Shown here one piece after another: positions 1 through 5,136 of a stretch of DNA of 6,672 bases. The notes below the pieces were generated by a model. The model was not told the origin of the DNA. It searched no databases and was given only the letters and a program-made list of their open reading frames with translations. The stretch is taken from positions 1 to 6,672 of the forward strand of contig JAGVFD010000193.1 in assembly GCA_020057805.1 (NCBI GenBank), in the 5' to 3' direction. A program made the position numbers and the translations under genes. Every line of letters starts with the position of its first letter. The first letter of the stretch is position 1. Source of the stretch: Sideroxydans sp. (GTDB taxonomy: Bacteria; Pseudomonadota; Gammaproteobacteria; Burkholderiales; Gallionellaceae).

Positions 1-21
1 TGCACTCTCAAGGATAAATAA
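1..21 (+). CDS. fabZ: 3' end of upstream gene, probably fabZ (partial)
   Basis: Frame 1 from the left edge reads CTLKDK followed by TAA at 19-21, and the last A of that stop is the first base of the lpxA start (TAATG). The ending resembles the C-terminus of 3-hydroxyacyl-ACP dehydratase FabZ, which commonly finishes with a ...LMC... stretch and a short charged tail and which directly precedes lpxA in most proteobacteria. Only six codons are visible, so the identification rests mainly on gene order. It is inference, not a homology call. Confidence 0.45.
   Translation, partial: CTLKDK
10..14 (+). promoter_or_regulatory. Ribosome binding site of lpxA
   Basis: AAGGA lies six nt upstream of the ATG at 21. 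It is one of only two clear Shine-Dalgarno sequences in this window (the other is before the DUF2442 gene) and supports the chosen lpxA start. Confidence 0.75.
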
Positions 22-800
22 TGAACGCCTTGCGTCACCCCACTGCCATTATTCACCCCAACGCCAAGTTGGCCGATGACGTTCAAGTTGGGGCGTACAC
101 CCTTATCGGTGAGCATGTTGAAATTGCTGCGGGTACGAGCATTGGTCCGCATGTGGTCATCAATGGTCACACACGTATTGGCAAAAATAATCGCATTTTT
201 CAATTCAGTTCCTTGGGTGAAATTCCGCAGGATAAAAAATACGCGGGCGAGCCAACACGTTTGGAAATTGGCGACGACAACATGATTCGCGAATTTTGCA
301 CTTTCAATTTAGGTACTGTGCAGGACGGCGGTGTAACCAGCATCGGCAACAAAAATTGGATCATGGCGTATGTGCATCTTGCGCATGATTGTCACGTGGG
401 CAACAACACTATCTTTGCTAACAATGCACAGTTAGCGGGGCATGTCATCGTGGATGACTTCGCCATCTTGGGTGGATTTACTGCCGTGCATCAGTTTTGT
501 CAGATTGGCGCGCATGTCATTACGGGCATGGGTAGTGTGTTGCTGCAAGATATTCCGCCTTACGTGCTGGTGTCCGGCAATCCTGCCGCACCACATGGCA
601 CGAATTCAGAAGGGCTGAAGCGTCGTGGATTTTCAAGCACGGCGGTGATGGCTATCAAGCGCGCTTACAAGACTTTGTATAAATCTGGATTGACGTTAGA
701 TGAGGCAAAAGCACAAATTAACGCGCAGATAGCCGAGCATCCAGAGCTGCAACTGATGGCGGATTTTCTAAACCGCTCACAACGCGGTATCGTTCGTTAA
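21..800 (+). CDS. lpxA: Acyl-ACP--UDP-N-acetylglucosamine O-acyltransferase LpxA
   Basis: Cytoplasmic trimeric enzyme that transfers a (R)-3-hydroxyacyl chain from ACP to the 3-OH of UDP-GlcNAc, the first step of lipid A synthesis. The 259-residue length is normal for the family. Residues 8-170 carry the left-handed beta-helix hexapeptide repeats (for example IIHPNAKL, VQVGAY, TSIGPH, TRIGKN). The catalytic pair is visible as YVHLAHDC, with H122 matching E. coli H125 and H119 matching H122. The HQFCQIGAH block at 157-165 and the IPPYVLVSGNPA block follow, then a C-terminal helical domain from about 190 onward. Met170 aligns with E. coli Gly173, the acyl-chain ruler position, which suggests a shorter chain such as C10. 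The ATG at 21 has an AAGGA Shine-Dalgarno at 10-14, six nt upstream. The gene overlaps the preceding stop by one base and sits 46 nt before lpxB in the usual order. Confidence 0.97.
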   Translation: MNALRHPTAIIHPNAKLADDVQVGAYTLIGEHVEIAAGTSIGPHVVINGHTRIGKNNRIFQFSSLGEIPQDKKYAGEPTRLEIGDDNMIREFCTFNLGTVQDGGVTSIGNKNWIMAYVHLAHDCHVGNNTIFANNAQLAGHVIVDDFAILGGFTAVHQFCQIGAHVITGMGSVLLQDIPPYVLVSGNPAAPHGTNSEGLKRRGFSSTAVMAIKRAYKTLYKSGLTLDEAKAQINAQIAEHPELQLMADFLNRSQRGIVR

Positions 801-801
801 T

Positions 802-843
802 ATGAAATTGGCAAAGCAATTCGTTTGCTCTCTGGCTCGATAA
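802..843 (+). other. 13-codon mini-ORF filling the lpxA-lpxB gap
   Basis: ATG at 802 opens a short frame (MKLAKQFVCSLAR) that ends with TAA at 841-843, three bases before the lpxB ATG at 847 and in the same frame as lpxB. It begins two bases after the lpxA stop. Neither the mini-ORF nor lpxB has a recognisable Shine-Dalgarno sequence, so ribosomes finishing lpxA could in principle reinitiate here and again at lpxB. It may equally be chance; an open frame this short carries little statistical weight. Confidence 0.2.
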
Positions 844-846
844 CTC

Positions 847-1998
847 ATGTCTGAAAAAATTAAAACCATCGCCATGGTGGCGGGTGAAGCCTCGGGCGAT
901 ATGCTGGGCAGTCTGTTAATGGTCGCCATTAAAGCAGCCCAGCCCAACGTGCGCTTTATTGGCATTGGCGGCCCCAAGATGCAAAGTGCGGGCATGCAAG
1001 TGCTATTCCCTATGGAAAAGTTGGCAGTGCGCGGCTATGTTGAAGTACTACGCCACTACCGTGAAATCGTCGGCATTCGCAGCCAATTACGTGAGCAACT
1101 TATCGCACAGCCACCTGATTTATTTATTGGTGTAGATGCTCCCGACTTCAATCTCGATTTGGAATTGGCCCTTAAGCAACGCGGCATTCCCACGGTGCAT
1201 TACGTCAGTCCTTCCATCTGGGCATGGCGTGCAGAGCGCATTCACAAGATCAAACAAGCAGTTTCACACATCCTAGCTTTGTTTCCATTTGAAGCGCCGC
1301 TCTACGAAAAAGTGGGCGTGCCGGTGACTTATGTGGGCCATCCTATGGCGGATTTTTTGCCGCTCATCCCTAACCGCGCCGAGATGCGCGAGCAAATGCG
1401 CATTTTGCCGCGTAACGCAAAAGTATTCGCTTTCTTACCGGGCAGTCGGCAGAGCGAAGTGCGTCACCTAGCGAAAACGTATATTGAAACGGCCAAGCTG
1501 ATTTTGCAGAAACAGCCCGATGCGCAATTCCTAGTGCCGTTGGTGAGCCGTGAAACGCGCAATATATTTGAAGAAGTGTTGTGGAAATTAGAAGCGCAAC
1601 AACTGCCCATCACCTTGCTGTTTGGGCATGCGCATGACGCTATGATAGCTGCCGATGGCGTGCTGGTTGCATCGGGTACGGCCACGCTAGAAGCCGCACT
1701 GCTCAAGCGTCCCATGGTCATCACCTACAAAATGCCAGCGCTGACGTATTGGATTTCCAAGCGCAAGCAATATCAGCCTTGGGTCGGTTTGCCCAACATT
1801 TTGGCGGGTAAATTTGTGGTGCCGGAATTGTTGCAAGATGACGCAACGCCAGAAAATATCGCGCAAGCGTTGCTTAATTTAGTGAACGACAAAAACGCGG
1901 TAGCCGAGTTAGAGCAAGTGTTTAGCGACATGCATCACACCTTGCGTCAAAACACCGCACAAAAAGCTGCTGCCGCCATCCTGCCGTACTTGCAATGA
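847..1998 (+). CDS. lpxB: Lipid-A-disaccharide synthase LpxB
   Basis: Peripheral inner-membrane glycosyltransferase (GT19 family) that joins UDP-2,3-diacylglucosamine and lipid X to make the beta-1,6-linked disaccharide 1-phosphate of lipid A. The 383 residues match the usual length. Recognisable blocks are the N-terminal MVAGEASGD (10-18), GVDAPDFNL (about 94-102), the highly conserved [10 protein letters not shown] (about 119-128), YVGHPMAD (about 162-169), the nucleotide-sugar site PGSRQSEV (about 199-206), [11 protein letters not shown] (about 277-287), and the late LPNILAG / VPELLQ segment. The ATG at 847 is preceded in frame by a TAA at 841, so no upstream start is possible, although it has no clear Shine-Dalgarno. 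Its stop overlaps the rnhB start as ATGA (1995-1998), indicating translational coupling within the lpx operon. Confidence 0.97.
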   Translation: MSEKIKTIAMVAGEASGDMLGSLLMVAIKAAQPNVRFIGIGGPKMQSAGMQVLFPMEKLAVRGYVEVLRHYREIVGIRSQLREQLIAQPPDLFIGVDAPDFNLDLELALKQRGIPTVHYVSPSIWAWRAERIHKIKQAVSHILALFPFEAPLYEKVGVPVTYVGHPMADFLPLIPNRAEMREQMRILPRNAKVFAFLPGSRQSEVRHLAKTYIETAKLILQKQPDAQFLVPLVSRETRNIFEEVLWKLEAQQLPITLLFGHAHDAMIAADGVLVASGTATLEAALLKRPMVITYKMPALTYWISKRKQYQPWVGLPNILAGKFVVPELLQDDATPENIAQALLNLVNDKNAVAELEQVFSDMHHTLRQNTAQKAAAAILPYLQ

Positions 1999-2576
1999 GC
2001 AAGCTCCTGCTCATCTGTGGTGTAGATGAAGCAGGGCGAGGGCCACTGGCAGGGCCAGTGAGCGCGGCGGCGGTGATTCTCGATCCCACTCGCCCCATTG
2101 CAGGCCTCGCTGATTCCAAAAAGTTATCTGAAAAGCAACGCGATTTATTAGCGCCACTCATTCGTGAACGCGCTTTAGCGTGGGCAGTGGCCTATGCAGA
2201 AGTAGACGAAATTGATCAACTCAACATTCTGCAAGCCACCCTACTAGCCATGCGCCGCGCGGTACTTGCCTTGCCTATTCAGCCGCAGCAAGTGTTGGTT
2301 GATGGCCTGTATTGCCCACAAACAGGTATTCCTAGTGAAGCTATTGTGAAAGGGGATAGCAAAGTAGCGGCCATTTCTGCGGCCTCCATCCTCGCTAAAA
2401 CTGCACGTGATGAGTTGATGCTGAAACTGCACCAGCAATATCCGCAATACGGTTTCGACGCCCACAAAGGCTATCCCACCGCGGCGCACATCGCGGCCTT
2501 ACAAATGCATGGCGTGTCGGATGTGCATCGACGCAGCTTCCGTCCCGTGCGTGAATTGATTACTCGCCCAACTTAA
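1995..2576 (+). CDS. rnhB: Ribonuclease HII
   Basis: Endonuclease that cuts the RNA strand of RNA-DNA hybrids and removes single ribonucleotides misincorporated in DNA. The metal-binding D-E-D-D set is complete: D11 and E12 in [10 protein letters not shown]103 in VLVDG and D121 in KGDSK, matching E. coli D16, E17, D108 and D126. DSKKL at 40-44, the [12 protein letters not shown] helix (128-139) and the C-terminal HKGYPT block are also typical. The 193 residues are the expected length. The start overlaps the lpxB stop by 4 bp (ATGA), so translation is probably coupled, and no independent ribosome binding site is visible. The gene's last 17 bp overlap the end of msrA on the other strand. Confidence 0.96.
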   Translation: MSKLLLICGVDEAGRGPLAGPVSAAAVILDPTRPIAGLADSKKLSEKQRDLLAPLIRERALAWAVAYAEVDEIDQLNILQATLLAMRRAVLALPIQPQQVLVDGLYCPQTGIPSEAIVKGDSKVAAISAASILAKTARDELMLKLHQQYPQYGFDAHKGYPTAAHIAALQMHGVSDVHRRSFRPVRELITRPT

Positions 2577-3138
2577 AGCGGCGAATCGAGTGGCAGGTAT
2601 AACCGTTGGGATGCTTCACTAGATAATCCTGATGATAATCCTCAGCGCGAAAGAATGCCTTGAAAGGCACCACTTGCGTCACCACAGGCGCTTTCCATTC
2701 ACCTGACGCATCCACTGTTTGAATCACCGCTTCGGCTGTCTTCTTCTGTTCCTCATCCACATAGAAAATCGCCGAGCGATATTGCGTCCCTCGATCATTC
2801 CCCTGCTGGTCGCGCGTAGTTGGATTGTGCATACGGAAAAACTCAAACAACAAATGACGGTAAGTGAGTTGCTTGGAATCAAACACAATCTTCAACGACT
2901 CTGCATGCCCACTGCGCCCCGTCTTCACAATGTCATACGTCGCATTCGGCACATCACCCCCCGTATAACCCACCTCGGTTTCAATCACCCCAGGAATCTG
3001 CCGCACTAGCTCCTCCATGCCCCAGAAACAACCGCCGGAAAGGTAAGTGCTTTGAGTGGTGGATGGCATGGGAAGTCCTTTCGAGTGGGTGTAAATGGGG
3101 AGCAATAAGAGTGTGATGAGTAAGAAAAATAGGCGCAT
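2560..3138 (-). CDS. msrA: Peptide-methionine (S)-S-oxide reductase MsrA, predicted exported
   Basis: Reduces the S epimer of methionine sulfoxide in proteins and free methionine. The catalytic Cys lies in GGCFWGME (C37 from the ATG used here). The GHAE glutamate, the [10 protein letters not shown] block (catalytic Asp and Tyr equivalents of E. coli D129 and Y134), the EDYHQDY segment and a single C-terminal resolving Cys in GYTCH (C182) are all present; there are only two cysteines. I choose the ATG at 3138 (192 aa) over a GTG at 3165, because the protein then begins [13 protein letters not shown], a classic signal peptide with possible cleavage near THS|K at about residues 17-19. No lipobox Cys is seen, so the mature form should be soluble in the periplasm. 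Upstream of the start lies a short repeat-bearing leader. It converges on rnhB with a 17-bp overlap. MsrA identity is near certain; export is a prediction. Confidence 0.94.
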   Translation of the reverse strand: MRLFFLLITLLLLPIYTHSKGLPMPSTTQSTYLSGGCFWGMEELVRQIPGVIETEVGYTGGDVPNATYDIVKTGRSGHAESLKIVFDSKQLTYRHLLFEFFRMHNPTTRDQQGNDRGTQYRSAIFYVDEEQKKTAEAVIQTVDASGEWKAPVVTQVVPFKAFFRAEDYHQDYLVKHPNGYTCHSIRRFKLGE

Positions 3139-3159
3139 TTTTTCGATTGATATTGTGAG

Positions 3160-3212
3160 TGTCACTGTCAGTTTATGACGCTGAATTTATGTATTGCTGT
3201 CAGAGTCGTCAT
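3160..3212. repeat. Repeat cluster upstream of msrA (possible operator)
   Basis: On the plus strand CTGTCAG occurs at 3165-3171 and again at 3197-3203, exactly 32 bp apart. Each copy is followed after three bases by one arm of an inverted pair, ATGACG at 3175-3180 and CGTCAT at 3207-3212. A further TGTCA is at 3160-3164. The cluster lies 22-74 bp upstream of the msrA ATG, in the only non-coding space between msrA and the DUF2442 gene. It could be a regulator binding site or chance; no confident -35/-10 pair was found here. Confidence 0.25.
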
Positions 3213-3248
3213 GGGCAATCGTTCGCGCACGACAACAAAGGGAACGCG

Positions 3249-3515
3249 CTACTTGAATGAGGGATTGATTTTTGCAACCAAAGGAAATTGACTTGGAGTA
3301 CGGATTGAGTCCACAGCCAAATCAACATCAAGCAACGGCCAGTAGAGGTGGTTGGCTGTTGGCCATTCAATAGTCGTAATTTGCTCAAGAGTAGCCTGCT
3401 TAAACCAAGGAAACTCTGCGAAGGGAACGAACAGTTCATCGCTTTTCAAAAGCAACCAGAATCCCTTATTTGAGGCTAGGGAAACTTCAACGTCAGAAGT
3501 GGCTATGCCAAGCAT
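3249..3515 (-). CDS. DUF2442 domain-containing protein
   Basis: An 88-residue protein that fits the DUF2442 family. The pattern GFWLLLKSDELFVPFAEFPWF (split by family landmarks: hydrophobic strand 18-23, then VPF at 30-32 and the aromatic FPWF at 35-38) is followed by an A-T-x-E-Q helix (41-46), the YWPLLDVDL signature at 58-66 and a short SI..P..FPLVAK tail. The family's molecular role is not established; members are repeatedly found directly after DUF4160 genes, as here, and some are annotated as putative antitoxins or DNA-binding partners. The ATG at 3515 is well supported by a strong GAGGAG ribosome binding site seven nt upstream. It begins inside the DUF4160 gene, with a 23-bp overlap, so the two are co-transcribed. 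Assignment to the family is fairly firm; any function is inference. Confidence 0.85.
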   Translation of the reverse strand: MLGIATSDVEVSLASNKGFWLLLKSDELFVPFAEFPWFKQATLEQITTIEWPTANHLYWPLLDVDLAVDSIRTPSQFPLVAKINPSFK

Positions 3516-3726
3516 GGGTAATCTCCTCGAAATGATCTTGCACCATCAATAACACGTCACTAATTTGTTTTTTTGAAAGCCCCTGATTCATCGCCAATTC
3601 AACTTGTGGCTCCAACCAGAACTTGGCTTCCCCATCCGTATGTGCAACGTGGACATGCATGCGTAGTTCTTCGCGTGAAAAGAAGAAAAAACGAAATGCA
3701 CCTTGGCGAAATACAGTGGGAGACAT
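3493..3726 (-). CDS. DUF4160 domain-containing protein
   Basis: A 77-residue basic/aromatic protein of the DUF4160 family. The family pattern is visible: N-terminal SPTVFRQGAFRF, the RFFFFSRE strand (12-19), the HVHV motif at 24-27 flanked by Met and Ala, AKFWLEP at 34-40, then N-Q-G-(F/L)-S (about 46-50) and a C-terminal helix ending in W-x-x-x-F. The biochemical role of the family is unknown to me; it typically precedes a DUF2442 gene and the pair has been proposed as toxin-antitoxin-like. A TTG at 3732 would add two residues, but it lies beside a predicted -10 box, so the ATG at 3726 is preferred. No Shine-Dalgarno precedes it. The gene is 78 nt downstream of smpB on the same strand but appears to have its own promoter. 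Confidence 0.85.
   Translation of the reverse strand: MSPTVFRQGAFRFFFFSREELRMHVHVAHTDGEAKFWLEPQVELAMNQGLSKKQISDVLLMVQDHFEEITHAWHSHF
3523..3528 (-). promoter_or_regulatory. Strong ribosome binding site of the DUF2442 gene
   Basis: On the minus strand GAGGAG ends seven nt before the ATG at 3515, and it lies within the coding region of the DUF4160 gene. It is the best Shine-Dalgarno in the window, in contrast to the upstream partner gene, which has none. Confidence 0.8.
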
Positions 3727-3732
3727 GTTCAA

Positions 3733-3762
3733 ATCATAGCAGTAACAGTCTACTCATAACAG
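3733..3762 (-). promoter_or_regulatory. Predicted extended -10 promoter of the DUF4160-DUF2442 pair
   Basis: Reading the minus strand, TGCTATGAT at 3741-3733 is an extended -10 element (TG-n-TATGAT, one mismatch to TATAAT). A weak -35 candidate, CTGTTA at 3762-3757, lies 18 bp further upstream. The expected start, seven nt past the -10, is the A of the ATG at 3726, so the transcript may be leaderless. Predicted by eye only. Confidence 0.45.
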
Positions 3763-3763
3763 T
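3743..3763. repeat. Paired 7-bp direct repeat at the DUF4160 promoter
   Basis: TAACAGT occurs at 3743-3749 and 3757-3763 on the plus strand (ACTGTTA in the direction of the DUF4160 gene), with seven bases between copies, giving a 14-bp period. The copies cover the spacer and the presumed -35 region of the predicted promoter, a position typical of a repressor operator. The role is inferred from position only. Confidence 0.35.
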
Positions 3764-3804
3764 ACGGGTAGCCGGAGATGATTTCTTCAGCCAAGCAACA
3801 TAAT

Positions 3805-4254
3805 TTAGCGCCGCTCTTTTTTCATTGCGGCAGCCGCCTCGCGCTTCGACTCACGTTCTTTTTCCGTGGCGCGCTTGTCATGCTCTTTCTTGCCTTTTGC
3901 CAAGCCAATCTCTAGCTTTACGCGCCCCCCTTTGTAGTGCATGTCTAGCGGCATGATGGTGTAGCCAGCGCGTTGTACTTTGCCGATGAGTTTGTCGATT
4001 TCGTTCTTGTTTAGGAGCAGCTTACGCGTGCGCGTGGGATCGGGGATGATGTGGGTTGAGGCGCTGGTGAGTGGGCTGATGTGCGATCCGAACAGGAAGA
4101 ACTCGCTGCCTTTGCTGGTGACGTAAGCTTCTTTAAGTTGTACGCGGCCTTCACGGATGGCTTTGATTTCCCAGCCTTGCAGCATGAGGCCTGCCTCATA
4201 CTTTTCTTCGATGAAGTATTCGTGAAAGGCTTTTTTATTTTGAATAATGCTCAT
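3805..4254 (-). CDS. smpB: SsrA-binding protein SmpB
   Basis: Binds tmRNA (SsrA) and carries it to stalled ribosomes for trans-translation, which tags the nascent chain for proteolysis and frees the ribosome. The 149 residues are typical. Family blocks are [16 protein letters not shown] at 7-22, the [16 protein letters not shown] strand-turn (22-37), LKEAYV, the HISPLT segment, RTRKLLL, and [12 protein letters not shown] (about 117-128), followed by a highly charged C-terminal tail ([18 protein letters not shown]) that inserts into the decoding centre in known structures. The ATG at 4254 matches the usual MSIIQN-type N-terminus; its ribosome binding site is weak. It is divergent from ratA with 133 bp between the starts, the same arrangement as in E. 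coli. The tmRNA gene itself is not in the window. Confidence 0.97.
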   Translation of the reverse strand: MSIIQNKKAFHEYFIEEKYEAGLMLQGWEIKAIREGRVQLKEAYVTSKGSEFFLFGSHISPLTSASTHIIPDPTRTRKLLLNKNEIDKLIGKVQRAGYTIMPLDMHYKGGRVKLEIGLAKGKKEHDKRATEKERESKREAAAAMKKERR

Positions 4255-4350
4255 ATTTTCAATTCAATTTGTGCGCTGAAACGGCGTTTATTTTGTCACT
4301 CACGGCTATTCTGATACTCGAAATAGATGAGTTTTGTGGTGTGTTGCGAT

Positions 4351-4359
4351 ATTCTACCA
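4351..4359 (-). promoter_or_regulatory. Predicted extended -10 promoter of smpB
   Basis: On the minus strand TGGTAGAAT reads 4359-4351: an extended TG-n motif with TAGAAT, one mismatch from TATAAT. No good -35 is found at 16-18 bp, which extended -10 promoters can tolerate. It would give a leader of about 90 nt before the smpB ATG. The rest of the 133-bp divergent spacer shows no equally good plus-strand promoter for ratA. Confidence 0.35.
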
Positions 4360-4387
4360 GCCTTTGATTGACGGGCTTTGGCAAGCG

Positions 4388-4825
4388 ATGGCTTTGGTAG
4401 AAAAGACGGTGATTGTTCCCTTCAGTGCGGAGCAGATGTTCAAGTTGGTGGACGATGTGCAGGACTACGCACTCTTTCTGCCGTGGTGTGGCGGTGCGAG
4501 CGTGGACGGTGTGCAAGGTGAAGTGATGCACGCCACGGTGCACATTGATTACCACGGGGTGAAGCAGAGTTTTAGCACGCGCAATGTGCGTTCGATTCCC
4601 AGCCGAATTGATATGAAGTTGCTGAATGGCCCGTTCAAGCAACTTGATGGTGAGTGGCTTTTTGTCGCCTTGTCCCCGTCAGCCTGTAAAATAGCGTTCC
4701 GCTTACACTACGAGTTTTCTAGCGTGTTGCTGAGAAAGTTGGTTGGCCCTGTATTTCATAAGATTGCGAGCAGTTTTGTCGAGGCGTTCATTGAGCGCGC
4801 CGAAAAGGTTTATGTAAAGCAATGA
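4388..4825 (+). CDS. ratA: RatA family START/Coq10-like protein
   Basis: A 145-residue SRPBCC-fold (START-like) protein. In E. coli RatA was reported to bind the 50S subunit and block 70S formation, while its eukaryotic relative Coq10 binds ubiquinone and supports respiration; which role applies here cannot be read from the sequence. The family signature is strong: VEKTVIVPFSAEQMF (4-18), LVDDVQDYALFLPWC (20-34) with GGA after it, the FSTRN strand, the LLNGPFKQLDGEW segment and a C-terminal amphipathic helix (IASSFVEAFIERA). I take the ATG at 4388, which gives the conserved MALVEK N-terminus; an in-frame TTG at 4334 would add 18 residues not typical of the family. No clear Shine-Dalgarno. The stop overlaps ratB by 4 bp (ATGA). 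Confidence 0.93.
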   Translation: MALVEKTVIVPFSAEQMFKLVDDVQDYALFLPWCGGASVDGVQGEVMHATVHIDYHGVKQSFSTRNVRSIPSRIDMKLLNGPFKQLDGEWLFVALSPSACKIAFRLHYEFSSVLLRKLVGPVFHKIASSFVEAFIERAEKVYVKQ

Positions 4826-5136
4826 CTAACTCAAAAATATCCATCGAATTGGTTTATGCCTTGGCAGATAAACAAACTCTGCTGACTTTTGACGTGCCTC
4901 AAGGCACGACACTGGGGCAGGCGGTTGAACTTTCGGGCATCCGCGCCAAGCATCCTGAAATTGACACGGTGAAAGGCAAGTTCGGCATCTTCAGTAAATT
5001 GACCAAGCCGGATGTGGTGCTGCGTGAAAAAGACCGTATCGAGATATATCGCCCACTGATTGCCGACCCGAAAGAAGTGCGCCGCAAGCGCGCTGAAGAG
5101 GGCAAGGTTATGAAGAAGGGCGGCGGGGATGCTTAA
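4822..5136 (+). CDS. ratB: RatB / RnfH family beta-grasp protein
   Basis: A 104-residue member of the RnfH (UPF0125) family, a small ubiquitin-like beta-grasp fold of unknown biochemical function that is usually encoded next to ratA. Visible landmarks are the N-terminal strand ISIELVYAL, FDVPQGTTLGQAVELSG (helix of the grasp fold), GKFGIFSK (about 52-59), and the signature DRIEIYRPLIADPKEVRRKRAEE (about 72-94, charged C-terminal segment). The start lies in the ratA stop (ATGA, 4822-4825) and the end overlaps the next gene by 8 bp, so it sits in the middle of a coupled operon. Some members lie near rnf genes, which are not seen here. Confidence 0.93.
   Translation: MTNSKISIELVYALADKQTLLTFDVPQGTTLGQAVELSGIRAKHPEIDTVKGKFGIFSKLTKPDVVLREKDRIEIYRPLIADPKEVRRKRAEEGKVMKKGGGDA

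Noticed and set aside
2044..2060. Perfect 7-bp hairpin CACTGGC / GCCAGTG with a 3-nt loop near the start of rnhB.
   Set aside because: It lies within codons for the conserved PLAGPV motif and has no U-tract, so it follows from similar codons in a constrained motif and is not a terminator.
3173..3203. CTGACA (3203-3198) and TCATAA (3178-3173) as a -35/-10 pair for msrA on the minus strand.
   Set aside because: The spacer is 19 bp and the -10 match is poor, so it was not called as a promoter.
3207..3245. CGTTC ... GAACG inverted repeat downstream of the DUF2442 gene as a terminator.
   Set aside because: The stem is only about 5 bp with a long loop and no following T-run on the minus strand.
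3568..3574. Run of seven A on the minus strand within the DUF4160 gene (A-AAA-AAA in frame), a possible frameshift site.
   Set aside because: A -1 shift meets a TAG within three codons and would not join the DUF2442 frame, which is +1; no downstream stimulatory structure was seen. Lys-Lys codons explain it.
4293..4318. TTGTCA and GATACT in the smpB-ratA spacer as a plus-strand promoter for ratA.
   Set aside because: The spacing between them is 14 bp, too short for a standard sigma-70 promoter.
4259..4642. 127-codon open frame on the minus strand opposite ratA.
   Set aside because: Its translation has no family resemblance and it lies antisense to a clearly conserved gene; it also spans the smpB/ratA spacer without a ribosome binding site.
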